The position numbers and the translations under genes are program-made. From Xiphydria camelus (Eukaryota; Arthropoda; Insecta; Hymenoptera; Xiphydriidae), in assembly GCA_963678675.1 (NCBI GenBank), contig OY783194.1, positions 16,979,370 through 17,043,369 of the forward strand: a stretch of DNA of 64,000 nucleotides, in the 5' to 3' direction. Positions 18,531 to 30,647 of the stretch are shown one piece after another (position 1 is the first letter of the stretch; each line of letters opens with the position of its first letter). The notes under the pieces were generated by a model. It was not told where the DNA came from. It worked only from the letters and a program-made list of their open reading frames with translations, and did not search any database.

Positions 18531-19914
18531 TGTGTACTTCAGTGTAGAATTAACATAAATGAACGTAGATTTCTTTTCCATCAGTGTACCAATAGTTGTA
18601 CAGTAAAATTCGTTAGTGTGAGCTATTTGATCAATATAAGGAGTTTGCACCTAACTAAGATCAATTCATTGGAAATCTTTCATCATTCTGTACTTATTTC
18701 TTGTATGCTGGTTAAATATGAGATTTGGAGATCTGAAAGTGCGATAAGTAAATGCGAATAGGTAATGCATACATATAATTGTTAAATTCGATTGGCTGTG
18801 AAGAAATTTGGTCGTAAAAGTCATTTAGTCTTTGATTTATTATACATATATGTAAATATTATGTATATATTAGTAACTGTTACATTGAAATGCCAGGAAT
18901 ACCATTCCTATATTCTAATTATAAAATAACATGCATAGGTATTTCAATGCTCTATTTGTCTAAAATATTTAACATTTTTTTAGTGTTGTTTATCTTTCTT
19001 TATTCGAGGCAAACAAAAGATTGTGTAGTTCTATTATCATGTTATAAAATATTATGTTTTAAATATCGTCATTCCGAAGACCAAAATCTTAAGATTTTCT
19101 AAAAGGAAGATACTTTCAAATGCTTAATATTGAAAAATTGTGTACCTATTTCTTATTTTATGTTTGACATTTTATATCAGGTGTTTTGAGTTTGACAATT
19201 TCTATTTCGAATTCGGATTGAAGAGTCCATGAAACATCTTTAATCACAAACTTATCAATAATGTTGAAGTATTGTACATTTTATTTGGATTTTTGATCCG
19301 TCATGTTCCATTAGCCATTTTGATTTTACAAATTTTGTCTTTATATTCAAATCTGGGAATCATAAAAATTCTGGAATATCACTTGAACTTTAAATTTGAG
19401 TAAGTTTAAATCAGAAATAATAATGCATCAATACTGCAAAACGCACAGTTCGATTCCGCGCAGTATTGTGTCAATGCCAACGATTAATAATATTTTACCT
19501 GATAATTTCTGAAAAAAAGTTTTCTATTTTTGTAGTTAGAAACTAAATTATATCTAATTGGGGAAAAGAACCAACCTTAAATTTCCCAAAATAATAAAGA
19601 TTGTAGAATTAACCTTCTAGTGATCCTGGTAGCTAGTGAATGTAGCTACTTATATTTTTTGCACTGTACGCCTATATTAATGGGACGACTTTAAAGGAAG
19701 GTTAGATGTTCAAAGTATGGAACCACTCATATATTTTTGTTGAATTTTTACATCAGAGTAAAAATGTTGTTTACTAAGAATCTTTGTAAGATTCGAAATC
19801 GGTAACTGAAAATTCTTGTAGATAATATTCGGCGCAAATTGAAAAGAGAAACTATCGTAACTCCGCAATTATTATTTAGGATGATATTACTGAACTAAAA
19901 TTATTGTTGATCAG
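18531..19914. other. AT-rich COPS9 intron 1 sequence without supported feature
   Basis: I see no coding signal, terminal repeat or RNA structure that I can support in this stretch. It ends at the acceptor TTATTGTTGATCAG before exon 2. Confidence 0.5.
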
Positions 19915-19987
19915 GCCGGAGGATCGAGTGGATTGTTGATGGACCTGGCAGCTAATGAGAAAGCGGTGCATGCAGACTTTTTCAATG
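19915..19987 (+). CDS. COPS9: COPS9 exon 2 of 3
   Basis: Acceptor GTTGATCAG at 19906-19914; donor AATG|GTAAAC at 19988. It encodes [20 protein letters not shown] followed by DFFN and the first base of the next Asp codon. This is the most conserved part of the family and forms the segment thought to contact the signalosome core. Confidence 0.94.
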
Positions 19988-20343
19988 GTAAACGTGATAT
20001 CCCCAATAAACACCCAGCCGCATATTATGCGTATAATAAACGCTTATCCCATACATTTTTGTTATCAATATGTAACATTACAAGGATGAAACGTATAATA
20101 CTATACGGTTTTTAATATGCATATACCTGTAATACGTATATAATAAGCAATTTTTATAGAAACGTTAAATATACGTTTAAATGAGGAACATTTTTCTTCA
20201 AAATGAACCTGTTTGTACGTATATTATATGGATGGGTGTTTGTTGGGTTATTATTCGTAAGCATTCAGGGACAATTATTTTGACCATACTATTATGAATC
20301 TAATAAATTTAGGACTTATGCTCATCACGAAGTAACTACAGTA

Positions 20344-22413
20344 TACCGTATGTCTCATCCCAGACGCATCACTTTTAAATTTCCCTGACATTTGACTTCG
20401 GTAGTAGTTGGGTCGGTGCTCTAGTCATTTACTTATAGTTGGCTTCGGGGGAGTGCGCTGCGGTCTTATGAGCCGAGCGAAAAGTGTCAAATGTCTGATC
20501 TCCCGGTAGCTATCAATTCGAGAGATCGAAGCATCTAACATCGAAATTGACATTTATTTAATATAAATCAATTTCCGAGCGAGCCTTCACAATGATTCTC
20601 TATCGGAACAAACAATTTAATTTATAGTAGTAGTCTATCCTTATACGGCGTACCTATAACTTATTTAGCCAATCACCATCAAGTTTTTTTCATGGTGGAA
20701 TAGGAATAATATTTCCACTTGTACAAATAAATACGATGAGAGAATACAAGTTTACAGCTCAGTAACTACTTTTCAAAAGTATTAAGAAATGATCGCTAGA
20801 GTTTCATCGTTAAAATTTTCAAAGTTTATATCCATTGTTATCTACTTCAATTGGTATCCGATTTGCAAGTAACATTTGCTTTTTTTGCCACTGATAGTAT
20901 TACTACACAACGAGTAGATTATAAGATTTTCATAAAGTCTGACGGTTTTCCTGTCCTATCCTGAAGAAAATGAGTCGATGGACATCAGACAATGTCGGAC
21001 TTATCACCGAGCGCCTATCACCCATGGTACTTTCATTGCAATACGAACTTTCCGTTTCATCTATTTCTGCTTTAAATAACTCACTTCTTTCAAGCTATTT
21101 ACCGTCCACAAATTGTTCATCGTGGGGGACAGCGATCAATGATTGAGACTAATCGTAGACAAATTATTCCTGCGATAATGTACCAGTTGCAAAGTATACA
21201 CTAGCAAGTCAGTTTACAGCGTCCGATGTTTAATATCAACTTTACCTCTTTTGGAGGTAACTACGATTACGTCAACGTTAATCGCAGAATAAACCGCGAG
21301 TGAGCTCGGGCACATTATCGCAGTAGTAGTTTGGCACACCGAATTGCCTATGGCTAGTCGCAATTATCGATCGCTGCCTCCTACCACGAACAGTTTATAA
21401 AAGGTTATTACCTTGAAAGAAGTAAAAGTTATTTAACGATGGAATAGTTGAAACGGGAAGCGCGTATTGCAATTAATATACCGTAGATGATAGGCGCTCG
21501 GTGACAAACCTGACATTGTTCGATGTCCACTGAGTCGTCTTTTTACGGATAGGACACGAGTTAGATCCTCTTCGGTTGCACCTGTAGAAGGTGACATGTT
21601 AGAAAACTGTGAGGCTTCATGAAAATCTTCCAACTTACTCGTTGTGCAGTAATACTTAATATCAGTGGAAGTTGAAGCAACAGTTATTGGCAGAAATCGG
21701 ACCGATTTTTAAACACTTGGGGAATCTCATCGAAGAAACCCAAATGATTATTTCTTATCACTTCTACACATTATTCATCATTATTTACAAATTAACGATT
21801 TCGAGGTTAGATGCTTCGATCTCTCGAATTGACAGCTACCGAGAGATCAGACGTTTGACACATTTCGCTCGGCTCGTAAGACCGCAACGCACTCTCCTGA
21901 ACTCAACTCTAACTACAATTACTACCGTATGTATCATCCCAAATTAAACAAGCAGATACCGTATGTATCATCCCAAATTAAACAAGCAGATATACCGACA
22001 TTGTCGAAACTTTACCGACGGTCAAGAATTTTATAGTTAGAGTTAGCTTGAAAAGAGTGCGCTGTGTGTGCTGCGTGAAAGCGAAAAGTCTCAAACGGCT
22101 GATTTCCCGATAGCTGTTAATTCAAGAGATCGAAGTGTTTCGTCTATTATTCAATACTTCGATTTTCCGAATTGACAGCTATCGGGAAATCAGACGTTTG
22201 ACACTTTTCGCTCTCACGCAGCACACACAGCGCACTCTTCTCAAGCCAACTCTAACTATAAAATTCTTGACCGTCGGTAAAGTTTCGGCAATGTCGGTAT
22301 ATCTGCTTTTTAATTTGGGATGATACATACGGTAGAGCATCGACCCAACCACTACCGAAGTCAATGTCAGGGAAATTTAAAAGTGATGCGTCTCTGGGAT
22401 GAGACATACGGTA
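20344..22413. mobile_element. 2.07-kb giant palindrome with TA duplication
   Basis: Termini TACCGTATGTCTCATCCCAG and CTGGGATGAGACATACGGTA (with slight mismatches) are flanked by TA on both sides. Matching arm pairs can be followed inward: 20410 with 22340, 20900 with 21640, 20980 with 21500 and 21080 with 21420. They meet near 21255 (TTACCTCTTTTGGAGGTAA). The right arm is longer because a second palindrome (about 21926-22335) with its own TACCGTATGTATCATCCC ends was added there. No transposase frame. The TA duplication suggests Tc1/mariner-type mobilisation, which is inference. Confidence 0.75.
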
Positions 22414-23057
22414 TATGTATTTCAAATGTCCAAATCACGAGAACTATGAAATACATATACATAAGTATTGAAGTATCGAAACCTGATTTCTTTGATTATA
22501 ATTCCGATGAGTCCACTTGTGTGAAATACTAATAAATCTTCAATAACTGTTTCCTCTAATTTTCCAAATCAAACTTTTGGGAGATTTGAATTCGGAAAAT
22601 TATAAAACTGGCCTTCAACTTTAGTGAATTTATTTATTTTCCATATAAGAACCAGATTTTCTAAAATTCATAAAACACTCCAATATTTATCAAAAAGCTA
22701 GTTCTGTTCTTACAGTTTATTTAAATTTATTCTAATAGAAGGGTAGCTTCATGGAAAAAATGTCCTCCAGACAAGACTAGATTAGTAAGATAATTTATTT
22801 TAAAGTATTTATTATATAATCAGTAAGATAAATTAAGATCAGTCACTGCATTACCACCTATACCTTAATCCCGAATTTATAAATATAAAGGAGTTTTAAA
22901 TGCTGCATTTTAATGGTGGAATTGACTACAGTATTACTAATTTTAATATGGTTTGGCTGAACTAATTACATCTCATAATACCAACTTCTCCGTTTGTGGA
23001 AACAATTTTTTACCTGGATTAGTTAATTCTAGTGAACTATTTGAGCTTTCACAAATA
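22414..23057. other. COPS9 intron 2 spacer, nothing recognised
   Basis: AT-rich sequence between the palindrome and the mariner copy. No frame, terminal repeat or splice pair could be supported. Confidence 0.45.
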
Positions 23058-23992
23058 CGAGGGTGTATCAAATATAAACGGGACTGATTTTTTTTTAAAT
23101 TACGGAGGGGTCCGTGACCTTGAAGGAGTTGATGCGCAGATGGCCTGTACCGTTACGGAGAGGGAAGAACCGACCACAATTCGCTCGAGTCCCTTATTAG
23201 TATGACAAGAAACCATTAGCAAGACAGAAGTGCATGTGAGTGTGCTCTGTGCATGTGTGGAGCAACGGATTATAATCAAGTTTTTGGCCAAGGAGGGTTA
23301 CCCCCTCCAAACGAAATTTTGTGGCGATTACAGGCACAGTTCGGGATAACACCCTGTCAAGAACCCGAGTCGAAACAGGCGAGTATGGAGTGGAGAGAAA
23401 GCGGCGAGAGAAGACCGGTGAAGGCAAAGACGTGCTTGTCGGCCAGAAAGTTAATGACAACAGTTTGTTTTGATCGGAAAGGTGCTTTTCACGTTGACTT
23501 TCTCCACGATCGACGCACGATTAATGCGCAATATTATTGTGAATTACTGGATGCCACGAAATTGTCATTTAGAAGGAAAAGGAAGAAGCAATCGGTCAGA
23601 AGTGTCATTCTTTTGCATGACAACGCCAGGCCTCATGCCGCCAATACCACAAGGCAAAACTTGGATGCATTAGGGTGGGAAATACTGGAACATCCGCCAT
23701 ATAGTTTCGAATTGTCCCCTTGTGACTTCCATCTTTTTGGACCCCTCAAAGAAGCGCTTGGAGGCCAACGTTTCGATGACAACGATGCGGTGGAAGCATT
23801 TGTGCTCCAATGGCTACAAGAACGTCCGAAGAGTTTCTATGATGATGGAATAAAAAAGCTCCCATTCTGATGGGAAAAATTATTTCTAGGGCGGGAGATT
23901 ATGTAGAAAAATAATATGTATTTCTAAGCTTAATTAAATAAAGTTAGAACCTTTAAAAAAACGAATCCCGTTTATATTTGATACACATTCGT
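23058..23992 (+). mobile_element. Decayed mariner (D34D) element
   Basis: Terminal inverted repeats of about 30 bp (CGAGGGTGTATCAAATATAA... and the complement ending ACACATTCG) are flanked by TA. The length of 935 bp is shorter than the usual 1.3 kb of mariners, so part of the transposase gene has been deleted. The family is supported by the protein at 23253-23870. Confidence 0.88.
23253..23870 (+). pseudogene. Mariner transposase remnant
   Basis: The C-terminal half is well preserved. TTVCFDRKGAFHVDFL contains the first catalytic Asp, LLHDNARPH the second and LSPCDFHLFGPL the third. The last two are 34 residues apart (D34D). The N-terminal helix-turn-helix region is broken: EQRIIIKFLAKEG lies in another frame at about 23262-23300, PNEILWRLQAQFG follows in this frame, and the linker is shortened. 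HPPYSFELSPCD stands for the usual YSPDL signature. With frame changes and a deletion it cannot encode an active enzyme. Confidence 0.85.
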
Positions 23993-24625
23993 ATTTTAGT
24001 GTCTCAATTGATAAAACAAGTATAAAAATTATAAAATATCTTATACTTTAGTGTTGATATAGAATATAAAAATTAAGACTTTTTAATGTAGTATATGGAA
24101 AATAATATAATTAAAGAATGATAAAATATTCTACGAGTATATGGGACATTTCACGTGAAATTGCTATCTATTGGGAACTGTCTTATGGGCGGAGCTAAAA
24201 TTAATATGGCGGCTTTAAAAGTGCAGGTTCAATGTATTTCAATGGGTTAAAAGTAGTTTTTACGTAAAATACGATTAACATTAATGAAATTTGCCTGTGA
24301 GCGAATACAAAACCGGGTAATAGGAACTTTCTTGAAGGGGAGTGTGTTTTAAAATCTCTTGGAAGCTGGAACATCTGAAGAATAACTATTTTGTAGCAAA
24401 CATTTAGGTTAAGCATGCACATGCATAGGCAACGGAAATATAATCAGCACTCGAAAAATGACACGAATACACTTTGACATACGGCGTAACTGATTTTATT
24501 TTTAATATTATCATCCACTTTTCTAAAAATCGATTTTTTCTAAATTTCTAAACGCGTCTGGAGTGTACACGAAACGTTTGCCCGGGCTTTGTAAAATAAC
24601 GGAAAGACACGCCGTCTTTATTTAA

Positions 24626-24905
24626 CACTTTCACTGCTCATGGCACGGATCCGTGCCACACCGAGCCTTTAAACAGTGCGCGTGGCACGTATCCGTGACG
24701 CACGCACGTTGTTATATTACATGCCGGTCCGAACTGAATACTGATCGGAGGCGGACGTACGTTGACGAGCGTGTAGCATACGTATCGGGACTTTAAAAAA
24801 GTTTGTTCGTTTCCGATTTTTTTCGTTTTCGAATTTCATTATTTACTTTAAACTCAAATAGCCGCTACTGGGTAAGTTTTCCAGAAAAATGTAGCAGTGA
24901 AAGTG
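24626..24905. mobile_element. 280-bp MITE with TTAA duplication (CACTTTCACTGCT)
   Basis: Termini CACTTTCACTGCT and AGCAGTGAAAGTG are flanked by TTAA (24622-24625, 24906-24909). It contains a GC-rich block with GGCACGGATCCGTGCC. No coding content. piggyBac-type by its duplication. Confidence 0.75.
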
Positions 24906-25395
24906 TTAAACGACTTTGACAGCCAGGGACGTAACGAAGAAGTCTACCTTTCGATTTCACTGGTGGTTTTAAAAATCCTGACGTCATTTTGCGAAAAAAT
25001 AAATTATTATGTGCACTCTCCCATTCTAATGCATTGATAAGCTCCAAAACTGCATTCTAAAACTAGTTTGTTTTTTCGCCGCCAGAGGTCATATCGCCAT
25101 TCGACAGTTCCCAATTGACCCGGACCATTTTTAATATGAACTTTTTCTTTTGGTAATTATAGTTCTTCATCGAATGAACATTCATGATTTTGTACAAATT
25201 TTTATCGAAACCCGTTTTTTATTTATGAATATCTCAATATCCGATGCCCTACTTTTCCAAATCCATATTACTTTAAGAAAGTAAGTGATATGAATTAAAA
25301 CGAGTACATGAAATTGTTGGTCTGGAATTCTATTTAAACATAAAAATATTGAAAAAATCTTCGATATATAGTCGCGTGTTCTTTTTCTGTTTTAA

Positions 25396-25918
25396 GGTTT
25401 CTCGAGAGGTACAGGGGCTTTTTCCCTGCTAAAAGTTAGTCCACTGAAGTACAGTAACACTCTAAAGTATGTTCTTCGTGCGATGTGGCAACAACGTTTG
25501 ACGTACAGTAGTATGTGTGTATCTGTGAGTTCAAAAATGGAGCCCGAAACATCTGGTCATGCATCTGTACGTCATGCAACGTTGCCACATTGACTTATCA
25601 AAGGTTAAATTTATAAAGAACAATTAATTAAAAAATAATGGGCTTCTTAATGAACGTGAAAATTGGTATAGATGATTTTAGTTCATTAAACTTGCTGTTC
25701 AAAAAATTTCAGAATTTTTTCACTATTTTTCTCAGAAATATCGCGGTTTGTTGGTTATAACCCATAAGAACGTATGTTATTTTGTTATTCAAAAATCTTT
25801 GCAACGAGCTTCTTAAAAGACTTGAAAATTTAACTGAATTTTTGTTTACTTCAATCTACCGAAAATGCAATCATTTTCAAGCATTTCTCACTATTTTTAG
25901 TATAACGCTCGAGAAACC
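25396..25918. mobile_element. Candidate TTAA-flanked element (GGTTTCTCGAG)
   Basis: Eleven-base termini GGTTTCTCGAG and CTCGAGAAACC are flanked by TTAA (25392-25395, 25919-25922). A smaller palindrome inside (about 25484-25593) pairs GATGTGGCAACAACGTTTGA with its complement. The rest is AT-rich without frames. The short termini leave some chance of coincidence. Confidence 0.5.
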
Positions 25919-25922
25919 TTAA

Positions 25923-26794
25923 GTAAACTACGTGAATTTTCGTCAAGCATGTCTGTTCTAATTTTTATGAAAAAAAAATTGTTTAATTCTTCGACTCAAG
26001 CCTGAATCTTCACGTTCCTACTGATCGTGGCATTTTTATTTCTTCTATATCTTTTTAATGTTATGAGTTTCAAAAGTTACGTTTTAGTAAGAACGTTTAG
26101 ACATTGAATCTTATTAATTAAGGTTAAAAGGCTTAAATTAAATGTCTCCAATACGCAATCTCTATGTAAAGTTAATAATTGTGTAATCTCTTAACCGAGT
26201 GGAACTGTCCATGTTAAGTAATTGTCAAATTTAGAGAATTATAATTTGTATAGTAACCACGAATGTGAAACAAAAGAATGATCCTTTTGTTACATGAAGA
26301 TACCTACCACTTCCTGTTTATACATTTCCTCCACTCGGAATATAGATTTAAATAAATTTATCGTAAATTATTTATATTTAATAAAGGCAATTAATTTAAT
26401 TAGTAAGGTTTAATGTGTACACAATGAAATAGACGCAAAATATTACTAAAATATAACTTTTGAAACTTATGTAGCGATGCGCCATGCTGCACTTTCCCCA
26501 GCATTTCGGAAACCCTGCAATAAACTGAGAAGGGTCTCTTTCCCCGAAAAGCCTGTCCTGCTTTTCGTCGCGCCTAGCAGTCGCGAGTTTATTGCAGCGA
26601 GCCGTACCCCGATCTGCACACGTGCACCCACTGAGCCTTTTCTCTCGGCGTACGGAATCTTTTCCGAAAGGCAGTTGTTTCTGACCTTTCGTCGCGAGCG
26701 GAACTGTATCGCCTCTGCGAAATAAAGTCGTCGCTATACGCCTGTTGCGTATCTCGAAAGTGCGCCGAAAGCGCCACGTACACTACTAACTCAA
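25923..26794. other. Intron sequence with a GC-rich island, unassigned
   Basis: Positions 26477-26780 are clearly richer in GC than the surroundings. They contain a small hairpin (TGCAATAAACT at 26516 and its complement near 26587). An 82-codon frame lies on the plus strand and a 73-codon one on the minus strand, but neither shows a motif I recognise. It may be a CpG-rich regulatory or repeat fragment. Confidence 0.3.
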
Positions 26795-27358
26795 CCGTCT
26801 TATTAGACACCTACATGTCTTAAAACTTGAGGTCATTTTTAAGACGTTTAATACCGTCTTAATACGTTAAGACACTGTACGTGTCTTACAATAAGATACT
26901 TCAAACGTTTTATACTAAGACGGTTAGATGTATTGGAATATAAGACTCTAAAAACGTCTTGCAATAATTATACACAAATGTATAATTTTCAAACGTATAT
27001 GTGAGCGCGAAATTATTCATAATCAATATGAATACATTACAGGCGAGTCAATAAACATCGAATGTAATCATTTTTCTCATCAGAGTAATATTATAAAGTT
27101 CGATATTAAAGAAATTCGTTGGAAATGTATTCAAATCCACAATGAATCCAGCTCTCACAAATCGAAACACTCTGAAATAAACACATCGCGTCAAAAAATT
27201 TCACTAATACTAATAAAAATATTGAAGTAATGATGAATGTATATCTCTAAGGGAAAGGTATTTTTAGTTATTTAAATGAAAAATCCAGAATTATATTGTT
27301 TTCACTTTATCGGTGATTGAGAAAACAAAATTTATTCCAACATGAAATAAAAATTTAT

Positions 27359-27614
27359 TTACAATTCACTATGGTCATCAATTATGCTGTCATCCGCATC
27401 ATACCATATGTCCGATGCTTGATGTTTTTTTTGAATGATAATGTCTGTGTTTGCTATCATCAAACAATGCTGGATCGCGAGCACATAATTTCTTAAACTC
27501 TTCCAACACAACTTCAGCGTCAGGCTGATTATCTCGTGAGAGAAATCTAACACACTTGCGCCGTTGACCTAATGCACAAAACACTGTTTTTTTTTCGGCA
27601 TTTTTGCACAGCAA
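27359..27614 (-). pseudogene. Frameshifted coding remnant, unknown family
   Basis: The first frame (from 27614) carries KKTVFCALGQRRKCVRFLSR and EEFKKLCARDPALFDD. After a one-base shift another frame reads HQASDIWYDADDSIIDDHSE and stops. Together they look like a short acidic-tailed protein start. I do not recognise the family. Its location between the two GTCTTA arrays suggests that it belongs to that element. Confidence 0.35.
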
Positions 27615-27719
27615 ACAACCTCCGGAAAATGACGTGCTTGTTGGCCGCGTTGAATTTTACAGAAAGTGAGTTGAGGTGAGGTCGAAAAAGGAGGGGAAGG
27701 TCCCGTTACCTAACAGTAC

Positions 27720-27898
27720 AGGGGCCCCTTTCTCGAACTCGCTCGTATCTGCGTGCACGCATCTTACCGAATAGACCAATCAGGATCAAGTATTCCGTTG
27801 TGGTGGGGTTACGGACAACGGAATACTTGATCCTGATTGGTCTATTCGCTAAGATGTGTGCACGCAAAGATACGAGCGAGTTCGAGAAAGGGGCCCCA
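27720..27898. mobile_element. Palindromic MITE with GGGGCCCCTTTCTCGAACTC arms
   Basis: Long arms (about 27720-27807 and 27817-27898) run from GGGGCCCCTTTCTCGAACTC to the core CAAGTATTCCGTTG, shared with the palindromes at 16590-16945. Possible TA flanks are seen at both ends. The arms are close to perfect, suggesting a young insertion. Confidence 0.68.
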
Positions 27899-28965
27899 GT
27901 AAAGTACGCTAAACCCTGTTCCAACCGAGCCGAAAACCGTATACCGAACGGTACACGTCATGTGCAGTAGAGTGCGCTCTCGTCGGTTTTTTCCTCGGGA
28001 CCGGCGTTACTTGAGTAAAGAGTGTACAAATTTTCTGTAAGCGGTATGCGACATATACGGCTGATGTAGACATTTTTTTATTAACAAATAATAAAAAGAA
28101 ATAAAGGATACAAATTCGGCTGATGTGTTGACATTGACAATGAATAGAATTCAACGTGAAAATGAACTGTCATGTTCGATGTGTTTCTTTAATTGTCAGT
28201 CAAATGAAATTTTGTTTGAAGGTTTTTAATCTATCTTGCTTCGTTTCCAATATAATCAACCACTCAAATTTCATTCACTCAAAGCCCTTTTGAGGGCGAC
28301 CGGAAACTTTTCGGGGGTAGTGTATATCTAAGGTTACATGTGAATAATGATGCTTGACGTCACAGGTAACAAGACGTTTGAAGTGTATTACTTGTGTAAG
28401 TGTCTTACTATTTTAAGCAACTTATTCATTTAAATGTCTTATACCTGAAGAAGTGTCTTACTTTAAGACGATTAAGCGTCTTTATCTTAAGACAGTACCA
28501 TGTGTCTTATGATTTTAGACGGAAAATAAATGTCTTTTTGAGAAAAGACAGACAAACGTCTTGGAATAAGACGGTTAAGTGTCTTGAATTTCTGATCAAT
28601 ACACTTAACCGTCTTATTTTACGTCAATAAGACACTTTTCCGTATTATTTTAAGACGTTTCATCGAGAGGCCGGTTTGTAGTGTGGCACAAATGGGTTAC
28701 ACTGTCAACCAATCATGCCTTCCGGCTTGTGCTTATACAGGCAAACCTAAGTGTACATATGACCACATGTATAGTCGTACACCCCCGTGCCGTGTAACCC
28801 AGTACGGCACTTTTTGCTCACCAGGCGAGTAAGGCGGCGCCACCACAGATGCGCAACAGGCGTATTCCACATCACCTCGACTACGATCCTTAATTTCACA
28901 GTCTCCTCACTTATAACATTGAAAATGTACGGAAGTAAAAATACCACGATCAGTAGATGCCTTAA

Positions 28966-29226
28966 CCCTTAACTGGTGAGGTGCGGTCTCACAACCGGCG
29001 CACGGGATGAAGATGTGATTTACTGGCTATTGGAAACGCCTAAAATTGTATAGCTCCGCCTAATCCTCACTCTATTGGTATATGACAGATCACCATATTT
29101 CTGAATCAGAAATTGAGGAACAAGAAGTTCGGCAATCGCAAACAATAAACAGCAACGAATTTATACCAGTAAATCACATCTTCATCCCGTGCGCCGGCTG
29201 TGAGACCGCACCTCACCAGTTAAGGG
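28966..29226. mobile_element. TTAA-flanked MITE (CCCTTAACTGGTGAGGTGCG)
   Basis: A 261-bp element with about 66-bp arms CCCTTAACTGGTGAGGTGCG...CGCACCTCACCAGTTAAGGG. TTAA lies at 28962-28965 and 29227-29230. The right TTAA is also the left TTAA of the next element. piggyBac-type by its duplication. Confidence 0.78.
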
Positions 29227-29230
29227 TTAA

Positions 29231-29468
29231 CACTAGAACTACCGCAAGAAGTCAATTTGACTGGTGTCTTATTCAGACTTCCATTCAACCTCGATTATTT
29301 CGTAACCCGTGAGGATTTTGTCAAAATTGGTAGAATACTTTTTTGTAGAGCACACTTCGGTCTACAAAAAAGTTGTATAGCAGTGTGGACGAAAAATCCA
29401 CTGATAACGAGATAATCACCCTCCAAAACGACTGTCTTATAAACCGCGACCATTCGGTAGTTCTGGTG
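29231..29468. mobile_element. TTAA-flanked MITE (CACTAGAACTACCG)
   Basis: Termini CACTAGAACTACCG and CGGTAGTTCTGGTG are flanked by TTAA (29227-29230, 29469-29472). The terminus resembles the general style of piggyBac ends (CCCTAGAAAG). A small inner hairpin pairs AGAGCACACTTCGGTC with neighbouring sequence. No coding content. Confidence 0.75.
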
Positions 29469-30647
29469 TTAAACTTTGGACACGAGTCAAAGGATTTTTA
29501 AGATTTTTTTCATAAAAATAAAAAGTTGCATATTTGACGAAAATTTACATTTTTTACTTAAAATTGAAAAGAATCTGAAACTATATACGTCCAAGATTTG
29601 TTTGAATATTTCTGTCTTAAAGTAGAGTTTCAGACAAACAAATTTATGTATGACATTAAATTATAATAGTCATTTTATTTATAAATTTTTGCCACTTTAA
29701 AAAGACCTAAAGTACAACGATATTTCTAACAGTTTTCTTCGTCGAAAATAGAACATGCACGCCCATGTGAAAACTTAACGACACTGAATCAGGTGATCAT
29801 TATGAAAGCGCGGATATTCATACGCGGCACCAGATGGTGGTCCATATGCGCTATTTATTAAGGTAGACAAGAACAGTATTAGGGGAAGGGGGGACAAAGT
29901 GGGGACCGTAACGTATTATAAATGTTTTCATGTATAAAAAAAGTTAATTTAATTGTAAATGAAATTTGTATCTCTTCCTTGATCGATATCGCACTTGTGA
30001 ACAAATTAAAAATAGTAATATTCAATAATGTCTGAATATAATATACTGTAAACGAAAAAACTACTTTCTCCCTGCTTTGCCCCAAGGGCGGGGCAAAGTG
30101 GGGACAGGTCAAAAAACCATAGTAGATAGAATTAAAAGCGATTTATTGTCACGAATCATTAAAAAAAAACTCAGGTTACATATACATTAAAAAATAATGA
30201 GAATAAATCAAGCGAATGAAAATTAGGCGAATAAACAAGGCGAGCGCCACATACACCGGTCAAAACGCTAAGATCTGCAGATTGCATGTCCTTTTCCGAC
30301 CATCTTTGTTGAGAAGACTTTTTAAAATAATTTTGGACCATGCTGAAACACGCACGTAAATAATCCATTCATTCGATATCAGTAAGAAAATGCCTTGAAA
30401 CCTCCCCGCTTTGCCCCTCCCCACTTTGCCCCTGATGCATATTTTTAATTCACAGTTCGTTATTTGATCAAAAATTAACATTACGGTACCATTTTAATCT
30501 GTATTTGTTCTCTAAAGAATTCCCTTCAACACCATGTAACGAATTTTGGTGCAGAAAGATTCTTTCATTATTTACTTGTATTGTAATAACAGAAGATTCT
30601 TACATCAATGCCAAAAAACTAGGTGCGTGTTCCATAACTTCGCTATG

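Larger units (their letters stand above)
26795..28660. mobile_element. Possible element bracketed by GTCTTA/TAAGAC repeat arrays
   Basis: Arrays at about 26795-26965 and 28395-28660 consist of short degenerate units alternating AAGACG and CGTCTT (for example AAGACGGTTAAGTGTCTT), each self-complementary. They bracket about 1.4 kb holding a small coding remnant (27359-27614) and a MITE (27720-27898). Repeated subterminal motifs at both ends are typical of DNA transposons, but I could not find exact termini or a target duplication. Confidence 0.4.

Noticed and set aside
24172..25112. Inverted pair TTGGGAACTGTC / GACAGTTCCCAA as element termini
   Set aside because: Only 12 bases match, no duplication is seen, and the interior already contains a better defined TTAA MITE.
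26795..28660. CRISPR-like array
   Set aside because: Units are short, degenerate and alternate in orientation, there are no uniform spacers, and the context is a eukaryotic intron.
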